A stretch of DNA of 64,000 nt from Gammaproteobacteria bacterium (GCA_013214945.1 JABSRT010000021.1:1-64000); one strand, 5' to 3'. Numbered from the stretch's first letter, positions 1 to 9,365 are shown. Numbers and translations are program-made. Notes: a model not told the origin generated them from the letters alone.

Positions 1-96
1 CTGCTACTTCAACAGTTGCTTCAACTTCAGGTGCTGCTACTTCAACAGTTGCTTCAACTTCAGGTGCAGCGACTTCAACAGTTGCTTCAACTTCAG
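1..96. repeat. 33-bp tandem repeat inside rne
   Basis: Two identical 33-bp units (1-33 and 34-66) and a third diverged one (67-96) are seen directly. On the minus strand each unit encodes an 11-residue Glu/Val/Ala/Pro/Thr block (core [11 protein letters not shown]) in the disordered C-terminal arm of RNase E. More units may lie beyond base 1. The near-identity at DNA level suggests recent slippage-type expansion. Confidence 0.9.
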
Positions 97-2440
97 TAAC
101 TGGATACCTAGCTTCAACGGCTGCGGTTGGCTCATCACTGTTGCGTTCTTGACGTTGACGACGTTGACCTGAAGATCGTAGGTGACGTGGTGAACGACGA
201 TTGCGGCGACGGTTCTTTTGCTGTTGCTCATTACTGGCTTCAATCGAACTTTGCTCGGCAGAGATATCAGTTACCGGTTGTTCGGCATTTAATTCCTGCT
301 CATTTGAGTTGAAAACAGCAGTTTCTTTAGTAGCTTCTTGCGACGTTTCATTTGTCGCCGAGTTATTAGTACGGACTTTACGGCGTAAGTTACGGCGTTG
401 GCGGCGCTGAGCTACTTGCTCTTCTTGTGCTACTTGTGGTACTTCAGTGGTTTGTTGTTCAGTTTTTGGCTTGTTGCGCTGACGTTTAGGTTTGCTGGTT
501 TGAACCTCTGAACTTATTGCTTGTTCAGCAGTTTCAATGTTCTCTGAGCTAACCTCTTCACGTGCTGTGCTGGTACCACGAGAGCGCTGCTGATTACGGC
601 TACGATTACGGTTGCGGTTACGGTTTCTGTTTGGTGACGGTCTTGGCGTTGGCTCCTCAACGACTTCAGGCTTAACTTCAACAGGCTCTGATGCAAATAG
701 TCCTTTAACAAAAGTGCTAAACTTTTTAAATAGTGTTTCAGACGGTGCTGTTACTGCAGTCGTCTGCACTGGAGCGACTGGAGTTACTGGAGGCGCTGTA
801 GCTATCTCAGGTTGCTCTACATTAATAGGTGTATTAGCTTGGATTGGTGCTGACATCCCTTTTAAAATAGGCTCATTTTTACTAATTTCAGTTTTTAATA
901 ATCGTGACTCATAATTATTCTCTGAACTCGTCTCTTTAACCATCTCGTAGCTATTGGTTGCTAATTCGACGTCATTGCGATGTCTAATCACTTCAAAGTG
1001 AGGCGTTTCCATATTAATGTTCGGTACGATAATTACTCGTACATTATGGCGGTCCTCAATGACACCTAACGCTTTACGTTTTTCATTGAGTAAGTAAGCT
1101 GCAACATTAACTGGTACTTGTGCTTCAATGTGTCCAGTAGAATCCTTGATTGCTTCTTCTTCCATCAAGCGTAAAATTGACAGTGCAAGAGATTCGTTGC
1201 CACGAATAGTACCTTGGCCAACACAACGTGGACATACGTGAGTGCTGGACTCACCTAAGCTTGGACGGATCCGTTGACGTGACATTTCCATCAGGCCAAA
1301 ACGAGAAATTCGGCCAACTTGAATTTTTGCTCGGTCAATTTTTAACGAATCACGCAGCTTGTTTTCGACATCGCGTTGATGGCGCACAGAAGACATATCG
1401 ATATAATCAATAACGACTAATCCGCCTAAATCACGTAATCGTAGCTGTCGAGCAATCTCTACTGACGCTTCTAAATTGGTATTGAAAGCCGTATCTTCAA
1501 TATCTGTGCCTTTAGTTGCACGGGCAGAGTTAATATCAATTGATGTTAATGCTTCGGTAGGATCGATAACAATAGAACCACCTGAAGGTAAACGCACTTC
1601 ACGTTGAAAAGCTGATTCAATTTGCGTTTCGATTTGATAGTGAGTAAATAGTGGCACTTCACCTTGATAAAGCTTTAATCGATTAAGGTAGTCAGGACGA
1701 ACTAATGCAACGTGTTCTCTGGCGCTTTCATACACACGAGGATGATCGATAAGAATTTCACCGATGTCACGACGTAAATAATCACGCATAGCTCGTACAA
1801 TAACGTTACTTTCTTGATGAATTAGAAACGGAGCAGCACTTGACTCGGAAGCCTCTTTAATTGCTTGCCAATGATTGCCTAAGATATCAAGATCATACTG
1901 CAATTCTTCAACAGCTTTGCCGACGCCAGCAGTACGAACAATTAATCCCATGCCTTTTGGCAGAGTTAATGCAGACAGGGTTGCTTTTAATTGGGTGCGT
2001 TCATCACCTTCAATGCGACGTGAAATTCCGCCAGCTCGAGGGTTATTTGGCATTAATACAAGGTAACCACCAGCCAGGCTGATATAGGTCGTTAAAGCCG
2101 CGCCTTTATTGCCACGTTCTTCCTTGTCGATTTGCACGACAACTTCCTGACCTTCACGCAAAACATCTTTAATGCTTGGGCGACCTTGAAAGGTATAACC
2201 TGCAGGGAAATACTCTCGTGAAATTTCTTTTAGTGGTAAGAAACCATGACGATCAGCGCCATAGTCAACAAAGGCAGCCTCTAAGCTAGGTTCAACTCGG
2301 GTGATCTTACCCTTATAGATATTGGCTTTTGTTTGCTTGTGTCCTGGACTTTCGATATCAAGATCATACAGGTTTTGGCCGTCGACAAGGGCGACGCGCA
2401 ACTCTTCCGATTGAGTTGCATTAATTAACATTCTTTTCAT
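1..2440 (-). CDS. rne: Ribonuclease E (C-terminal end outside window)
   Basis: Endoribonuclease that starts mRNA decay and processes rRNA and tRNA; scaffold of the degradosome. The reading frame opens at the ATG at 2438-2440 ([21 protein letters not shown]) and stays open to base 1, so at least 813 residues are present and the C-terminus is missing. An S1 RNA-binding domain is followed by the RNase E/G catalytic core, with the DIDSA-type segment read here as SIDINSARA and the zinc-link CPRC near residue 405. After about residue 510 the protein becomes the usual disordered arm: Arg-rich RNRNRNRNR and [11 protein letters not shown] stretches, then Glu/Val/Ala repeats that reach the window edge. 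A weak AAGAG ribosome site lies upstream. Family assignment is firm; the arm sequence is lineage-specific, as is normal for this protein. Confidence 0.97.
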   Translation of the reverse strand, partial: MKRMLINATQSEELRVALVDGQNLYDLDIESPGHKQTKANIYKGKITRVEPSLEAAFVDYGADRHGFLPLKEISREYFPAGYTFQGRPSIKDVLREGQEVVVQIDKEERGNKGAALTTYISLAGGYLVLMPNNPRAGGISRRIEGDERTQLKATLSALTLPKGMGLIVRTAGVGKAVEELQYDLDILGNHWQAIKEASESSAAPFLIHQESNVIVRAMRDYLRRDIGEILIDHPRVYESAREHVALVRPDYLNRLKLYQGEVPLFTHYQIETQIESAFQREVRLPSGGSIVIDPTEALTSIDINSARATKGTDIEDTAFNTNLEASVEIARQLRLRDLGGLVVIDYIDMSSVRHQRDVENKLRDSLKIDRAKIQVGRISRFGLMEMSRQRIRPSLGESSTHVCPRCVGQGTIRGNESLALSILRLMEEEAIKDSTGHIEAQVPVNVAAYLLNEKRKALGVIEDRHNVRVIIVPNINMETPHFEVIRHRNDVELATNSYEMVKETSSENNYESRLLKTEISKNEPILKGMSAPIQANTPINVEQPEIATAPPVTPVAPVQTTAVTAPSETLFKKFSTFVKGLFASEPVEVKPEVVEEPTPRPSPNRNRNRNRNRSRNQQRSRGTSTAREEVSSENIETAEQAISSEVQTSKPKRQRNKPKTEQQTTEVPQVAQEEQVAQRRQRRNLRRKVRTNNSATNETSQEATKETAVFNSNEQELNAEQPVTDISAEQSSIEASNEQQQKNRRRNRRSPRHLRSSGQRRQRQERNSDEPTAAVEARYPVTEVEATVEVAAPEVEATVEVAAPEVEATVEVA

Positions 2441-2760
2441 TTGGAAACTCTTATATTTGTGAGTTGCCAAAAGATCTAGTAATAACGCTCCGGTGCCATT
2501 GCAGGCCGTCTCTCGACGGGTATTGGCTAATAACAGACTAAATTGTGCCAAAATACGAGTTGTAATTGTATTAATAAATAATCTGTCGGCGCTTGAAGCG
2601 TTTGACGCTACTTATTAAATATCCATTAACAACAGCTGGTTACAGGCGTTTGCCGTGGTGCTGTTGAACAAGTAATGCTTTGCTAATTAATAAAAGTCGA
2701 CTTCGTATTGCTTGTGGGGTCTGACTTTTACCGGACGAACATCGGTTCGTCACTTTTATC
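2441..2760 (-). promoter_or_regulatory. Structured 5' leader of rne (candidate autoregulatory region)
   Basis: On the minus strand this stretch upstream of the rne ATG holds two clear hairpins: CCGTC-GAGA-GACGG (2506-2519, a GNRA-type tetraloop) and GACGAAC/GTTCGTC around a four-base loop (2734-2751). In enterobacteria the long rne leader lets RNase E control its own mRNA. The position and structure here suggest the same, but I cannot show homology to the known rne5 element. The promoter was not identified with confidence. Confidence 0.45.
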
Positions 2761-3224
2761 TGTTCGATTGAATATTGCCTCATCATCTCGACGGGCCAAA
2801 TCGTATACCGGGCACAATTCTATTGATCTTCTATGCAACGGGTCAGTGTAATTCGTGTTTGTTGTCTTGTTGTGATAAATAACTGAAAATAAAGGCGAGC
2901 ATTCTTTCCATTTCTCTTGATGAATGGAGTTTTATTTGTTTATTGCTAATGCTGTCTTTATAACATTCTACTTAAGGGCAATTGAATGCAAATAATAAAA
3001 TCAGAGGCCATAGTGGGAACTTATTAACCATAGTGGACTTTCCAACGTGATGGCGTTCCACCTTACCTTATGAAATATAATTCATTCCGTGTTGGATAAA
3101 GGTATTAAACTATTTTTACTGATTTAAAAGTAGGTATTGCAACAAGAGTCAAGATTATCACATTAAACTCGTGAAACTGCTACTAAATATTTCGATGTAA
3201 TCACATTATTTAGTCGTATTATCT
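2761..3224. other. Divergent rne/rluC intergenic region, no gene seen
   Basis: AT-rich sequence between two divergent genes, with no credible reading frame. It should contain the rne promoter and perhaps more of the long rne leader. I see no tRNA, repeat or insertion sequence in it. Confidence 0.5.
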
Positions 3225-3254
3225 TTGCCCGCTTGACGTTGGATAAGGTACAAT
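3225..3254 (+). promoter_or_regulatory. Candidate rluC promoter, very short leader
   Basis: TTGCCC (3225-3230) and TACAAT (3249-3254) are separated by 18 bases. The -10 box ends seven bases before the rluC ATG at 3262 and no Shine-Dalgarno sequence is visible, so the transcript may be leaderless or nearly so. Read from sequence only. Confidence 0.4.
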
Positions 3255-3261
3255 TAAGACT

Positions 3262-4221
3262 ATGACAACGATACCAGAACAAGTCGCGACTAAAGTGCAA
3301 TTTGTCACAATTGATGACAATCATGCCGGTCAGCGCATCGACAATTTCTTAGTAACCCTGTTAAAAGGGGTTCCAAAAAGCCGGGTATACCGTATTTTGC
3401 GTAAAGGTGAAGTACGGGTTAATAAAAAACGGATTAAGCCTGTTTATAAATTACAAATTGATGATGTGGTACGGATACCACCAATCAAAATAGACGAAGA
3501 AAAACCACTGCCTAACCCTAAACTCGCCAAAATAGCGGCATTAGAATCGCACATAATCTTTGAAGATGATTATTTGCTTATTATGAACAAACCGTCTGGA
3601 ATTGCAGTGCATGGCGGTAGCGGACTCAAATTTGGCCTGATCGAAGGGTTGCGAGCACTACGACCTGACGCTCGATTTTTGGAACTGGTTCACCGACTTG
3701 ACCGAGATACCTCAGGTTGCATCATGGTGGCCAAAAAGCGCAGTACTTTACGCGCACTGCATCAACAATTGCGGGAAAAAACAGTCGAAAAAAATTACTT
3801 GGCTTTAGTCAAAGGGCAATGGGAAAAAACCGACAAAGCCATACACGCACCACTGCTTAAAAACACCTTAAAGTCTGGCGAACGTCTTGTTCGAGTGGAT
3901 GAAGAGGGTAAAGAAAGTCATACCAAGTTTAAAATTATGCAACGGTTTGAAGACTGCACGTTAGTTCAAGCTAGCCCGGTCACAGGGCGAACCCATCAAA
4001 TTAGGGTGCATACCCTTTATGCTGGGCACCCAATTGCATGTGATGATAAGTATGGCGATCAAGGATTTGATAAAGCGATGCAAAAAATAGGGCTAAATAG
4101 ACTATTCTTACACTCATCAGTTTTACGTTTTACCCATCCAAACACTGAACAAGAAATGCGTTTTGAAGCGCCGATGGATGATTCGCTTAAACGAACTCTT
4201 GCAGCATTACGTAAAACCTAA
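3262..4221 (+). CDS. rluC: 23S rRNA pseudouridine synthase RluC
   Basis: Converts uridines 955, 2504 and 2580 of 23S rRNA to pseudouridine (E. coli numbering, known for the family). The 319 residues match the family length. An S4 RNA-binding domain comes first (about 20-80, with RIDNFLVTLLKGVPKSRVYR), then the RluA-type catalytic domain. The active-site motif HRLDRDTSG starts at residue 144, which makes Asp147 the nucleophile; GRTHQIRVH follows later. Its place divergent from rne is a conserved gammaproteobacterial arrangement. The ATG at 3262 gives an N-terminus of family-like length. It lies 54 bases before the HAD phosphatase gene, with which it may be co-transcribed. Confidence 0.96.
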   Translation: MTTIPEQVATKVQFVTIDDNHAGQRIDNFLVTLLKGVPKSRVYRILRKGEVRVNKKRIKPVYKLQIDDVVRIPPIKIDEEKPLPNPKLAKIAALESHIIFEDDYLLIMNKPSGIAVHGGSGLKFGLIEGLRALRPDARFLELVHRLDRDTSGCIMVAKKRSTLRALHQQLREKTVEKNYLALVKGQWEKTDKAIHAPLLKNTLKSGERLVRVDEEGKESHTKFKIMQRFEDCTLVQASPVTGRTHQIRVHTLYAGHPIACDDKYGDQGFDKAMQKIGLNRLFLHSSVLRFTHPNTEQEMRFEAPMDDSLKRTLAALRKT

Positions 4222-4275
4222 AGCTACTTTGCCCTGCACACGTGGGGTGAGTATCACTTAATTGACGGATGTATC

Positions 4276-4923
4276 ATGAAATATAAGTTAGTTATTTTCG
4301 ATTGGGATGGCACGATTATGGACTCGGTGGGACGAATTGTCTCCTGTGTTAAAACGGTGCAGCAAGCGTCCGGCCTTGAATTATCATCGGAACAAGCCAT
4401 TAAAGATATTATTGGCTTGAGCTTAGATAAGGCCTTATTAACCTTAACTCCAGATCTTAATTCGCAACAATTGGCGACAATGGTTGAGGCCTACCGGGTT
4501 GAGTATGTCGAAAACGATCTAACACCTACGCCAATATTTACCGCGTTTGAGTTTTTACTCATGGCATTACGTCAACAAGGTACCTTGATCGCTATTGCGA
4601 CAGGCAAAGGGCGCAGTGGTTTAGATCGGGTGATTGCGCAAAGTGGCTTTGGCCATTATTTTTGCGATACGGTTTGCGCGACAGAGGCCAATTCTAAGCC
4701 TGACCCACAGATGATTGAATTATTATTAGCCAGATTAGGGATAGATCAAGACCAAGCCGTAATGATTGGCGACTCAAGTCTCGACATGGCTATGGCGCAA
4801 CATGCTGGGGTTGATGCTATTGGCGTAACCTATGGTGCTCATACTCGACAATATTTAGCCCAACACCAACCTGTTGCTATTGTTGACCGACCTGAAGAGT
4901 TAGTCACGCATTTGGTGATCTAG
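4276..4923 (+). CDS. HAD-superfamily (subfamily IA) phosphatase
   Basis: A small-molecule phosphatase-like hydrolase of 215 residues; the substrate cannot be told from sequence. Motif I is FDWDGTIMD at residues 8-16, with Asp9 as the expected nucleophile and Asp11 as acid/base. Motif II is the IAIATGK region, motif III the Lys in NSKPDPQM, and motif IV MIGDSSLDM. The cap lies between motif I and II, as in the phosphoglycolate phosphatase and YfbT-like group. It directly follows rluC, a neighbourhood I recall from Shewanella-type genomes. Its last 24 bases overlap the 3' end of the convergent yceF gene. Confidence 0.85.
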   Translation: MKYKLVIFDWDGTIMDSVGRIVSCVKTVQQASGLELSSEQAIKDIIGLSLDKALLTLTPDLNSQQLATMVEAYRVEYVENDLTPTPIFTAFEFLLMALRQQGTLIAIATGKGRSGLDRVIAQSGFGHYFCDTVCATEANSKPDPQMIELLLARLGIDQDQAVMIGDSSLDMAMAQHAGVDAIGVTYGAHTRQYLAQHQPVAIVDRPEELVTHLVI

Positions 4924-5499
4924 TACATTAACGCCTTCATTGGCTAACATCTCGATCAGGCTGATAAGAGGAAGACCGACTAATGTATTGGGATCCTTGC
5001 CTTCAAGGCGAGAAAATAGCGCAATACCTAAGCCTTCACTCTTGAAACTACCAGCGCAATTAAAAGGTTGTTCATGATTAAGGTAGTTGGTGATCATGGT
5101 GTCAGATAGCTCACGAAAGTGTACATTAAATGGCTCAACGATCACTTGGTGGCTTTTTTTCGCATTGTTGAATAGGCAAAGGCCGGTATAAAAGGTTACA
5201 ATTTTATTACTCGCTGCTGAGAGTTGAGCAAAAGCGTTATCGAAGTTATGTGGTTTACCAATAATTTTCCCATCGATGACGGCAACTTGGTCACCGCCAA
5301 TGATTAATGCATTGGCACAGATATCAGTTGCAGCTTTAGCTTTAGCAATGGCTAGTCGTTGGACTAGCTGTTCGGCATTTTCTGCCGCTAAAGGTGTTTC
5401 ATCGACTTGTGGTGCAACACAACGAAATGGCAGATTAATTTTCGCTAACAATTGTTGGCGATAAGGCGAGGTTGACGCCAAAATAAGTGATTTATTCAT
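4900..5499 (-). CDS. yceF: Maf/YceF nucleotide pyrophosphatase (7-methyl-GTP type)
   Basis: Hydrolyses modified nucleoside triphosphates; E. coli YceF prefers 7-methyl-GTP. The 199-residue protein begins LILASTSPYRQQLLAK, the Maf signature, followed by PQVDETPL, IIGGDQVAV and the YceF-type stretch CAGSFKSEGLGI, which separates it from the dTTP-specific YhdE group. It is divergent from yceD, just as in E. coli. The 3' end overlaps the HAD gene on the other strand by 24 bases, so the two genes could interfere by antisense transcription. Identification rests on strong similarity to the E. coli protein as I remember it. Confidence 0.93.
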   Translation of the reverse strand: MNKSLILASTSPYRQQLLAKINLPFRCVAPQVDETPLAAENAEQLVQRLAIAKAKAATDICANALIIGGDQVAVIDGKIIGKPHNFDNAFAQLSAASNKIVTFYTGLCLFNNAKKSHQVIVEPFNVHFRELSDTMITNYLNHEQPFNCAGSFKSEGLGIALFSRLEGKDPNTLVGLPLISLIEMLANEGVNVLDHQMRD

Positions 5500-5605
5500 G
5501 ATGCTAGCGATAGTTTCATAGTAGGATGCTTGTTAAGGTGAATTTTAAAATATGAATGAAGTGTATCACGTCATTGAAAAAAACCGCTAGTTTTAGCGAT
5601 TACCC

Positions 5606-5633
5606 TTTGACTACTACACCCATGATCTATAAG
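5606..5633 (+). promoter_or_regulatory. Candidate promoter of the yceD-rpmF-plsX operon
   Basis: TTTGAC (5606-5611) and TATAAG (5628-5633) are spaced by 16 bases and followed by a GC-rich discriminator, GATGCGCG, typical of growth-rate-regulated genes. The expected start near 5640 leaves only about five bases before the yceD ATG at 5645, with no Shine-Dalgarno sequence. Confidence 0.55.
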
Positions 5634-5644
5634 ATGCGCGTCCT

Positions 5645-6166
5645 ATGCAACATGTAAAGATACCTTTGACGATAGATCCAAAAAGAGCGGCTAAGATGCA
5701 TTCTGAATACTCCGGTATTTTAGAAAACAGCAGATTGCCACGATTAATGGAGACGTCCGCCGGATTCTGTAGCGACATACAGGTACAGTTTTCTTGTGAC
5801 ACTGACAGACAGGGCTTAGTGACTTTAATCGGTCATGCAAAAGGTGAGCTCACCCTGACTTGTCAGCGTTGTATGAGTGAATTTAACTTGCCTATGGCAG
5901 TTGAATTTAGTTTTACACCTGTGACTGCAAAGACGCAGGTCGAAGAGCTTCCGGAAGTTTATGAACCAGTTGATGTGGATGAACATGGATTTTTCAATAT
6001 TAGTGAACTCATCGAAGATGAGCTGCTAGTATCGATACCATTTATTCCGATGCATGCTATTGAAGATTGTTCTGTTTCAGGACATGATACTGTAGTAGGT
6101 AAAATTGAAGACTTAGTTGATGAACGTCCAAACCCGTTTGCGGTGTTAAAAAATTTAAACAAATAA
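5645..6166 (+). CDS. yceD: YceD, DUF177 protein for 23S rRNA accumulation
   Basis: A 173-residue DUF177 protein, conserved upstream of rpmF and linked in bacteria and plants to 23S rRNA accumulation. The N-terminus MQHVKIPLTIDPKRAA resembles E. coli YceD, the zinc-like pair CQRCMSEF lies near residues 77-84, and the C-terminus ends PNPFAVLKNLNK as in the family. It is the first gene of the ribosome/lipid operon, 21 bases before rpmF. No ribosome site precedes the ATG, and the candidate promoter sits almost on the start codon, so translation may begin on a leaderless or near-leaderless mRNA. Confidence 0.95.
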   Translation: MQHVKIPLTIDPKRAAKMHSEYSGILENSRLPRLMETSAGFCSDIQVQFSCDTDRQGLVTLIGHAKGELTLTCQRCMSEFNLPMAVEFSFTPVTAKTQVEELPEVYEPVDVDEHGFFNISELIEDELLVSIPFIPMHAIEDCSVSGHDTVVGKIEDLVDERPNPFAVLKNLNK

Positions 6167-6187
6167 AGTTTATCAAGGAGACAGCCC

Positions 6188-6358
6188 ATGGCCGTACAAA
6201 AAAGTAAGAAATCTCGTTCTAGACGTGGCATGCGTCGTTCTCACGATGCATTAACTGGTGCTCAGTTAAGCGTTGATGCAACGACTGGTGAAACTCATCG
6301 TCGTCACCACATCACTGACGACGGTTTTTACCGTGGTAAGAAAGTAATCGAGCTATAA
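6188..6358 (+). CDS. rpmF: 50S ribosomal protein L32
   Basis: The product has 56 residues and starts [20 protein letters not shown], the L32 signature; it ends KKVIEL. It is a structural protein of the large ribosomal subunit. AAGGAGACAGCCC immediately upstream gives a very strong ribosome site. This is the non-zinc form, since the CxxC pairs found in some L32 paralogues are absent. It sits between yceD and plsX as in most gammaproteobacteria. Confidence 0.98.
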   Translation: MAVQKSKKSRSRRGMRRSHDALTGAQLSVDATTGETHRRHHITDDGFYRGKKVIEL

Positions 6359-6370
6359 TAGGCGATTACT

Positions 6371-7396
6371 TTGTCTAATCTAACCTTAGCGTTAGATGCG
6401 ATGGGGGGCGATTTCGGTCCCCAGATAACAGTGCCTGCATCTATGCAGGCACTGTTGCGTTACCCGCAGTTAAAAATTACCCTCTTTGGTGATAAACAAC
6501 AAATTGAGCGTTATCTCACCCCCGAATTTAGCCAACATCCTCGTCTAACATTAGTGCATTGCGAGCAAGTGGTGACGATGAGTGATAAACCCCTAATAGC
6601 TATCCGTAAACGCCGCGACTCTTCAATGCGTAAAGCCATTGATATGGTGCAACAAGGTCAGGCTGATGCTTGCGTTAGCGCCGGTAATACCGGGGTGTTA
6701 ATGGCCATGGCTAAGTTGATTTTAAAAACCTTGCCTGGCATTGATCGACCCGCGTTAGTTGCTTTACTGCCCAGTGTTAATAATAAACCTGTTTACATGC
6801 TTGATTTAGGCGCCAATGTTAGCTGTGATTCAGAAGCCTTGTTTCAATTTGCAGTGATGGGTTCTGTCCTGGCGAACACAGTTAATGCAATAAAATCCCC
6901 TCGAATCTCATTACTAAATATTGGTGAAGAAGACATCAAAGGTAACGATGTCGTACGGCAAACAGCCGATTTACTTAAAAACTCTTCAGTCATCAATTAC
7001 CAAGGTTTTATCGAAGGGCATCAAATATTCGATGGTAATACTGATGTGATCGTTTGTGATGGTTTTGTCGGTAATATCAGTTTAAAAACCACCGAAGGCG
7101 TTGCCAACCTTATGCTTGAGCATATTAAGCAGTTGACCAATAAAAACTTTTTTACCCGCATTGTTGGTTTGCTCGTTAAGCCATTTCTAAAAAATGCCTT
7201 TTGTAAGATGAAACCCGACCAGTATAACGGTGCAAGTCTGTTAGGATTGCGCGCCATCGTGATTAAAAGCCATGGTAATGCTGACGAAAAGGCTTTTCTT
7301 AATGCAATAAAACAGGCAGTCATCGAAGTTGAACAGCAAGTACCCCAACGGATCCAAAGCCGTTTAGAGTCAGTGTTACTTGAGAAAACCTGCTAA
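6371..7396 (+). CDS. plsX: Phosphate acyltransferase PlsX
   Basis: Makes acyl-phosphate from acyl-ACP, the first step of the PlsX/PlsY route to phosphatidic acid; a peripheral membrane enzyme. The 341 residues start [17 protein letters not shown] from a TTG codon 12 bases after rpmF; no in-frame ATG gives the conserved N-terminus, so TTG is chosen. Family blocks seen are the DAMGGD start, [20 protein letters not shown] and [14 protein letters not shown]. The usual next gene, fabH, is not here: 172 non-coding bases lead straight to fabD. Confidence 0.96.
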   Translation: MSNLTLALDAMGGDFGPQITVPASMQALLRYPQLKITLFGDKQQIERYLTPEFSQHPRLTLVHCEQVVTMSDKPLIAIRKRRDSSMRKAIDMVQQGQADACVSAGNTGVLMAMAKLILKTLPGIDRPALVALLPSVNNKPVYMLDLGANVSCDSEALFQFAVMGSVLANTVNAIKSPRISLLNIGEEDIKGNDVVRQTADLLKNSSVINYQGFIEGHQIFDGNTDVIVCDGFVGNISLKTTEGVANLMLEHIKQLTNKNFFTRIVGLLVKPFLKNAFCKMKPDQYNGASLLGLRAIVIKSHGNADEKAFLNAIKQAVIEVEQQVPQRIQSRLESVLLEKTC

Positions 7397-7412
7397 AATT
7401 GAGTGCGTTCAC

Positions 7413-7447
7413 TATTTATAGTACAAGCGGCCAATGAGCTATAAATA
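7413..7447. promoter_or_regulatory. Inverted repeat in the plsX-fabD gap
   Basis: TATTTATAG (7413-7421) and CTATAAATA (7439-7447) form a perfect 9-bp inverted repeat around 17 bases. It could be an operator or a weak RNA hairpin upstream of fabD. There is no T-run, so a terminator is unlikely. Function unknown. Confidence 0.35.
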
Positions 7448-7568
7448 ACGATTAATAGGTCTAAAGCCGGAAATTACTTTGTTATATCAATGCTCATAAG
7501 TTGTACATTAGCGATTTGTTAGTATTGCTATGATTTGATAATACGGTTAAAAATAAGGAATCTATTGT

Positions 7569-8495
7569 ATGTCGCAACTCGCGATTGTTTTCCCTGGGCA
7601 GGGCTCTCAGGCGTTGGGAATGCTCAGTGATATTAGTGAGCAATATCCTCAAATTGAACAAACTTTTTCCCAAGCGTCGCAAGCGCTTGGTTATGATTTA
7701 TGGCAACTGGTCCAGCATGGCACTGTTGAGCAGCTCAATAGTACCGATGTTACGCAGCCAGCATTATTGGCCGCCAGCGTGGCGTTATGGCGTGTTTGGC
7801 AAGATAATAACGGTAAGACACCAGCGTATTTAGCCGGTCATAGTTTGGGTGAATACTCAGCCTTGGTTTGTAGCGGTGCGATTGATTTTCAAGCGGCAAT
7901 TAAACTCGTGCAGTTGCGCGGTCAATATATGCTGGAAGCTGTGCCAACAGGCACCGGTTCAATGGCAGCCATTATCGGCTTGGCCGATGATTTAATTGCC
8001 ACAGCTTGTGAACAGGCTGCTCAAGGGCAGGTTGTGTCGCCAGTGAATTTTAATTCGCCAGGTCAAGTCGTGATTGCTGGCCATAAAGAAGCGGTTGAAC
8101 GTGCATCAGTGTTATGTAAAGCAGCGGGAGCAAAACGGGCATTACCCTTGGCCGTTTCAGTACCCTCACACTGCTCATTGATGTTGCCTGCTGCTGAAAA
8201 ATTAGCACAACAGCTGGCTAGCATTACGATCAACACGCCAATGATCCCTGTGATTAATAATGTTGATGTGATAGCTCAGACCGATCCTGACGCTATTCGA
8301 CAAGCGTTAAAGCGTCAATTGTTTAGTCCAGTACGATGGACAGAGATTATTGAATTTATTGCCAAAACAGAGGTCGATACCTTAGTTGAGTTGGGACCAG
8401 GCAAAGTATTAAGTGGCTTAACCCGTCGTATTGATAAAACACTTACGGGTGTCGCAACCAATGATTTAGCTGGGCTTGAGAAAGCGCTAGCATAA
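7569..8495 (+). CDS. fabD: Malonyl-CoA:ACP transacylase FabD
   Basis: Transfers malonyl from CoA to acyl carrier protein, supplying the chain extender for fatty-acid synthesis. It has 308 residues, the usual length. IVFPGQGSQ lies at the N-terminus, the active serine is Ser92 in GHSLGEYSA, the catalytic His follows in SVPSHCSLM near residue 200, and GPGKVLSGL lies near the C-terminus. The start at 7569 follows an AAGGAAT ribosome site. A 7-bp hairpin separates it from fabG downstream. Confidence 0.97.
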   Translation: MSQLAIVFPGQGSQALGMLSDISEQYPQIEQTFSQASQALGYDLWQLVQHGTVEQLNSTDVTQPALLAASVALWRVWQDNNGKTPAYLAGHSLGEYSALVCSGAIDFQAAIKLVQLRGQYMLEAVPTGTGSMAAIIGLADDLIATACEQAAQGQVVSPVNFNSPGQVVIAGHKEAVERASVLCKAAGAKRALPLAVSVPSHCSLMLPAAEKLAQQLASITINTPMIPVINNVDVIAQTDPDAIRQALKRQLFSPVRWTEIIEFIAKTEVDTLVELGPGKVLSGLTRRIDKTLTGVATNDLAGLEKALA

Positions 8496-8498
8496 TAG

Positions 8499-8517
8499 CT
8501 GCCCGCGTCTCGGGCAG
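8499..8517 (+). promoter_or_regulatory. Intercistronic hairpin between fabD and fabG
   Basis: CTGCCCG (8499-8505) and CGGGCAG (8511-8517) form a 7-bp GC-rich stem with a five-base loop that ends two bases before the AAGGAG ribosome site of fabG. No T-run follows, so it is more likely an mRNA stability or processing element than a terminator. Confidence 0.5.
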
Positions 8518-8529
8518 AAGGAGAATATA

Positions 8530-9270
8530 ATGAGTTTTGATTTTTCAGGTAAAGTTGTCTTAATTACTGGCGCTAGTCGTGGTATTGGCCGCGCTATTGC
8601 TCAGGCTTTTATTGAGGGTGGCGCTACCGTCATTGGTACAGCAACAAGTGAACAAGGTGCTGAAAAAATTAGCCAATATTTAGGGCAGCAAGGTAAAGGA
8701 CTGGTGCTTAATGTTACTAGTTCTGATTCAATCACCCAACTTTTTAGTGATATAAAAGAGGGCTGGGGCGGGGTTGATATTTTAGTTAATAATGCTGGGA
8801 TTACTCGTGATAACTTAATGATGCGAATGAAAGACGACGAGTGGGACGATATTATAAGTACTAATTTAACGTCGGTTTTTCGTGTTTCAAAAGCAGTATT
8901 ACGTTCGATGATGAAAAAGCGCAATGGGCGTATTATCAACATCGGATCGGTTGTTGGCACTATGGGTAATGCTGGGCAAGTAAATTATTCTGCAGCTAAA
9001 TCTGGACTGTTAGGCTTAACAAAATCATTAGCGCGTGAGGTTGCTTCGCGTGGGATTACAGTTAATACTGTATCGCCTGGTTTTATTCAAACTGACATGA
9101 CAGAAGAGCTTAACGATGAACAAAAACAAGGTATCTTGTCTCAAGTTCCTGCTAAGCGTTTAGGTAAGCCTGAAGAAATTGCCGCTGCAGTCACTTTTCT
9201 AGCCTCTGATATGGCGGCCTACATCAATGGTGAAACCTTGCATGTAAATGGCGGAATGTATATGGTTTAA
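8530..9270 (+). CDS. fabG: 3-oxoacyl-ACP reductase FabG
   Basis: NADPH-dependent reduction of beta-ketoacyl-ACP, the first reduction of each elongation cycle. A 246-residue short-chain dehydrogenase: the nucleotide motif TGASRGIG lies at residues 14-21, NNAGITRDNL follows, and the catalytic Ser/Tyr/Lys are in IGSVVG and YSAAKSG. The C-terminus is the FabG-type NGGMYMV. An AAGGAG ribosome site precedes the ATG. Co-transcribed with fabD (34-base gap). Confidence 0.97.
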   Translation: MSFDFSGKVVLITGASRGIGRAIAQAFIEGGATVIGTATSEQGAEKISQYLGQQGKGLVLNVTSSDSITQLFSDIKEGWGGVDILVNNAGITRDNLMMRMKDDEWDDIISTNLTSVFRVSKAVLRSMMKKRNGRIINIGSVVGTMGNAGQVNYSAAKSGLLGLTKSLAREVASRGITVNTVSPGFIQTDMTEELNDEQKQGILSQVPAKRLGKPEEIAAAVTFLASDMAAYINGETLHVNGGMYMV

Positions 9271-9365
9271 CTTCTGTTGTTGATACTCGTTAGTTTTATT
9301 GTTGACCTAAGTTGAAAATAGTAGTAAATGTAAACAAATGTAGGGTAACGTCGGTTAAAAGGCGT

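Noticed and set aside
1228-2082. Plus-strand frames inside rne
   Set aside because: They are shadows of the minus-strand rne gene, whose family motifs are unmistakable.
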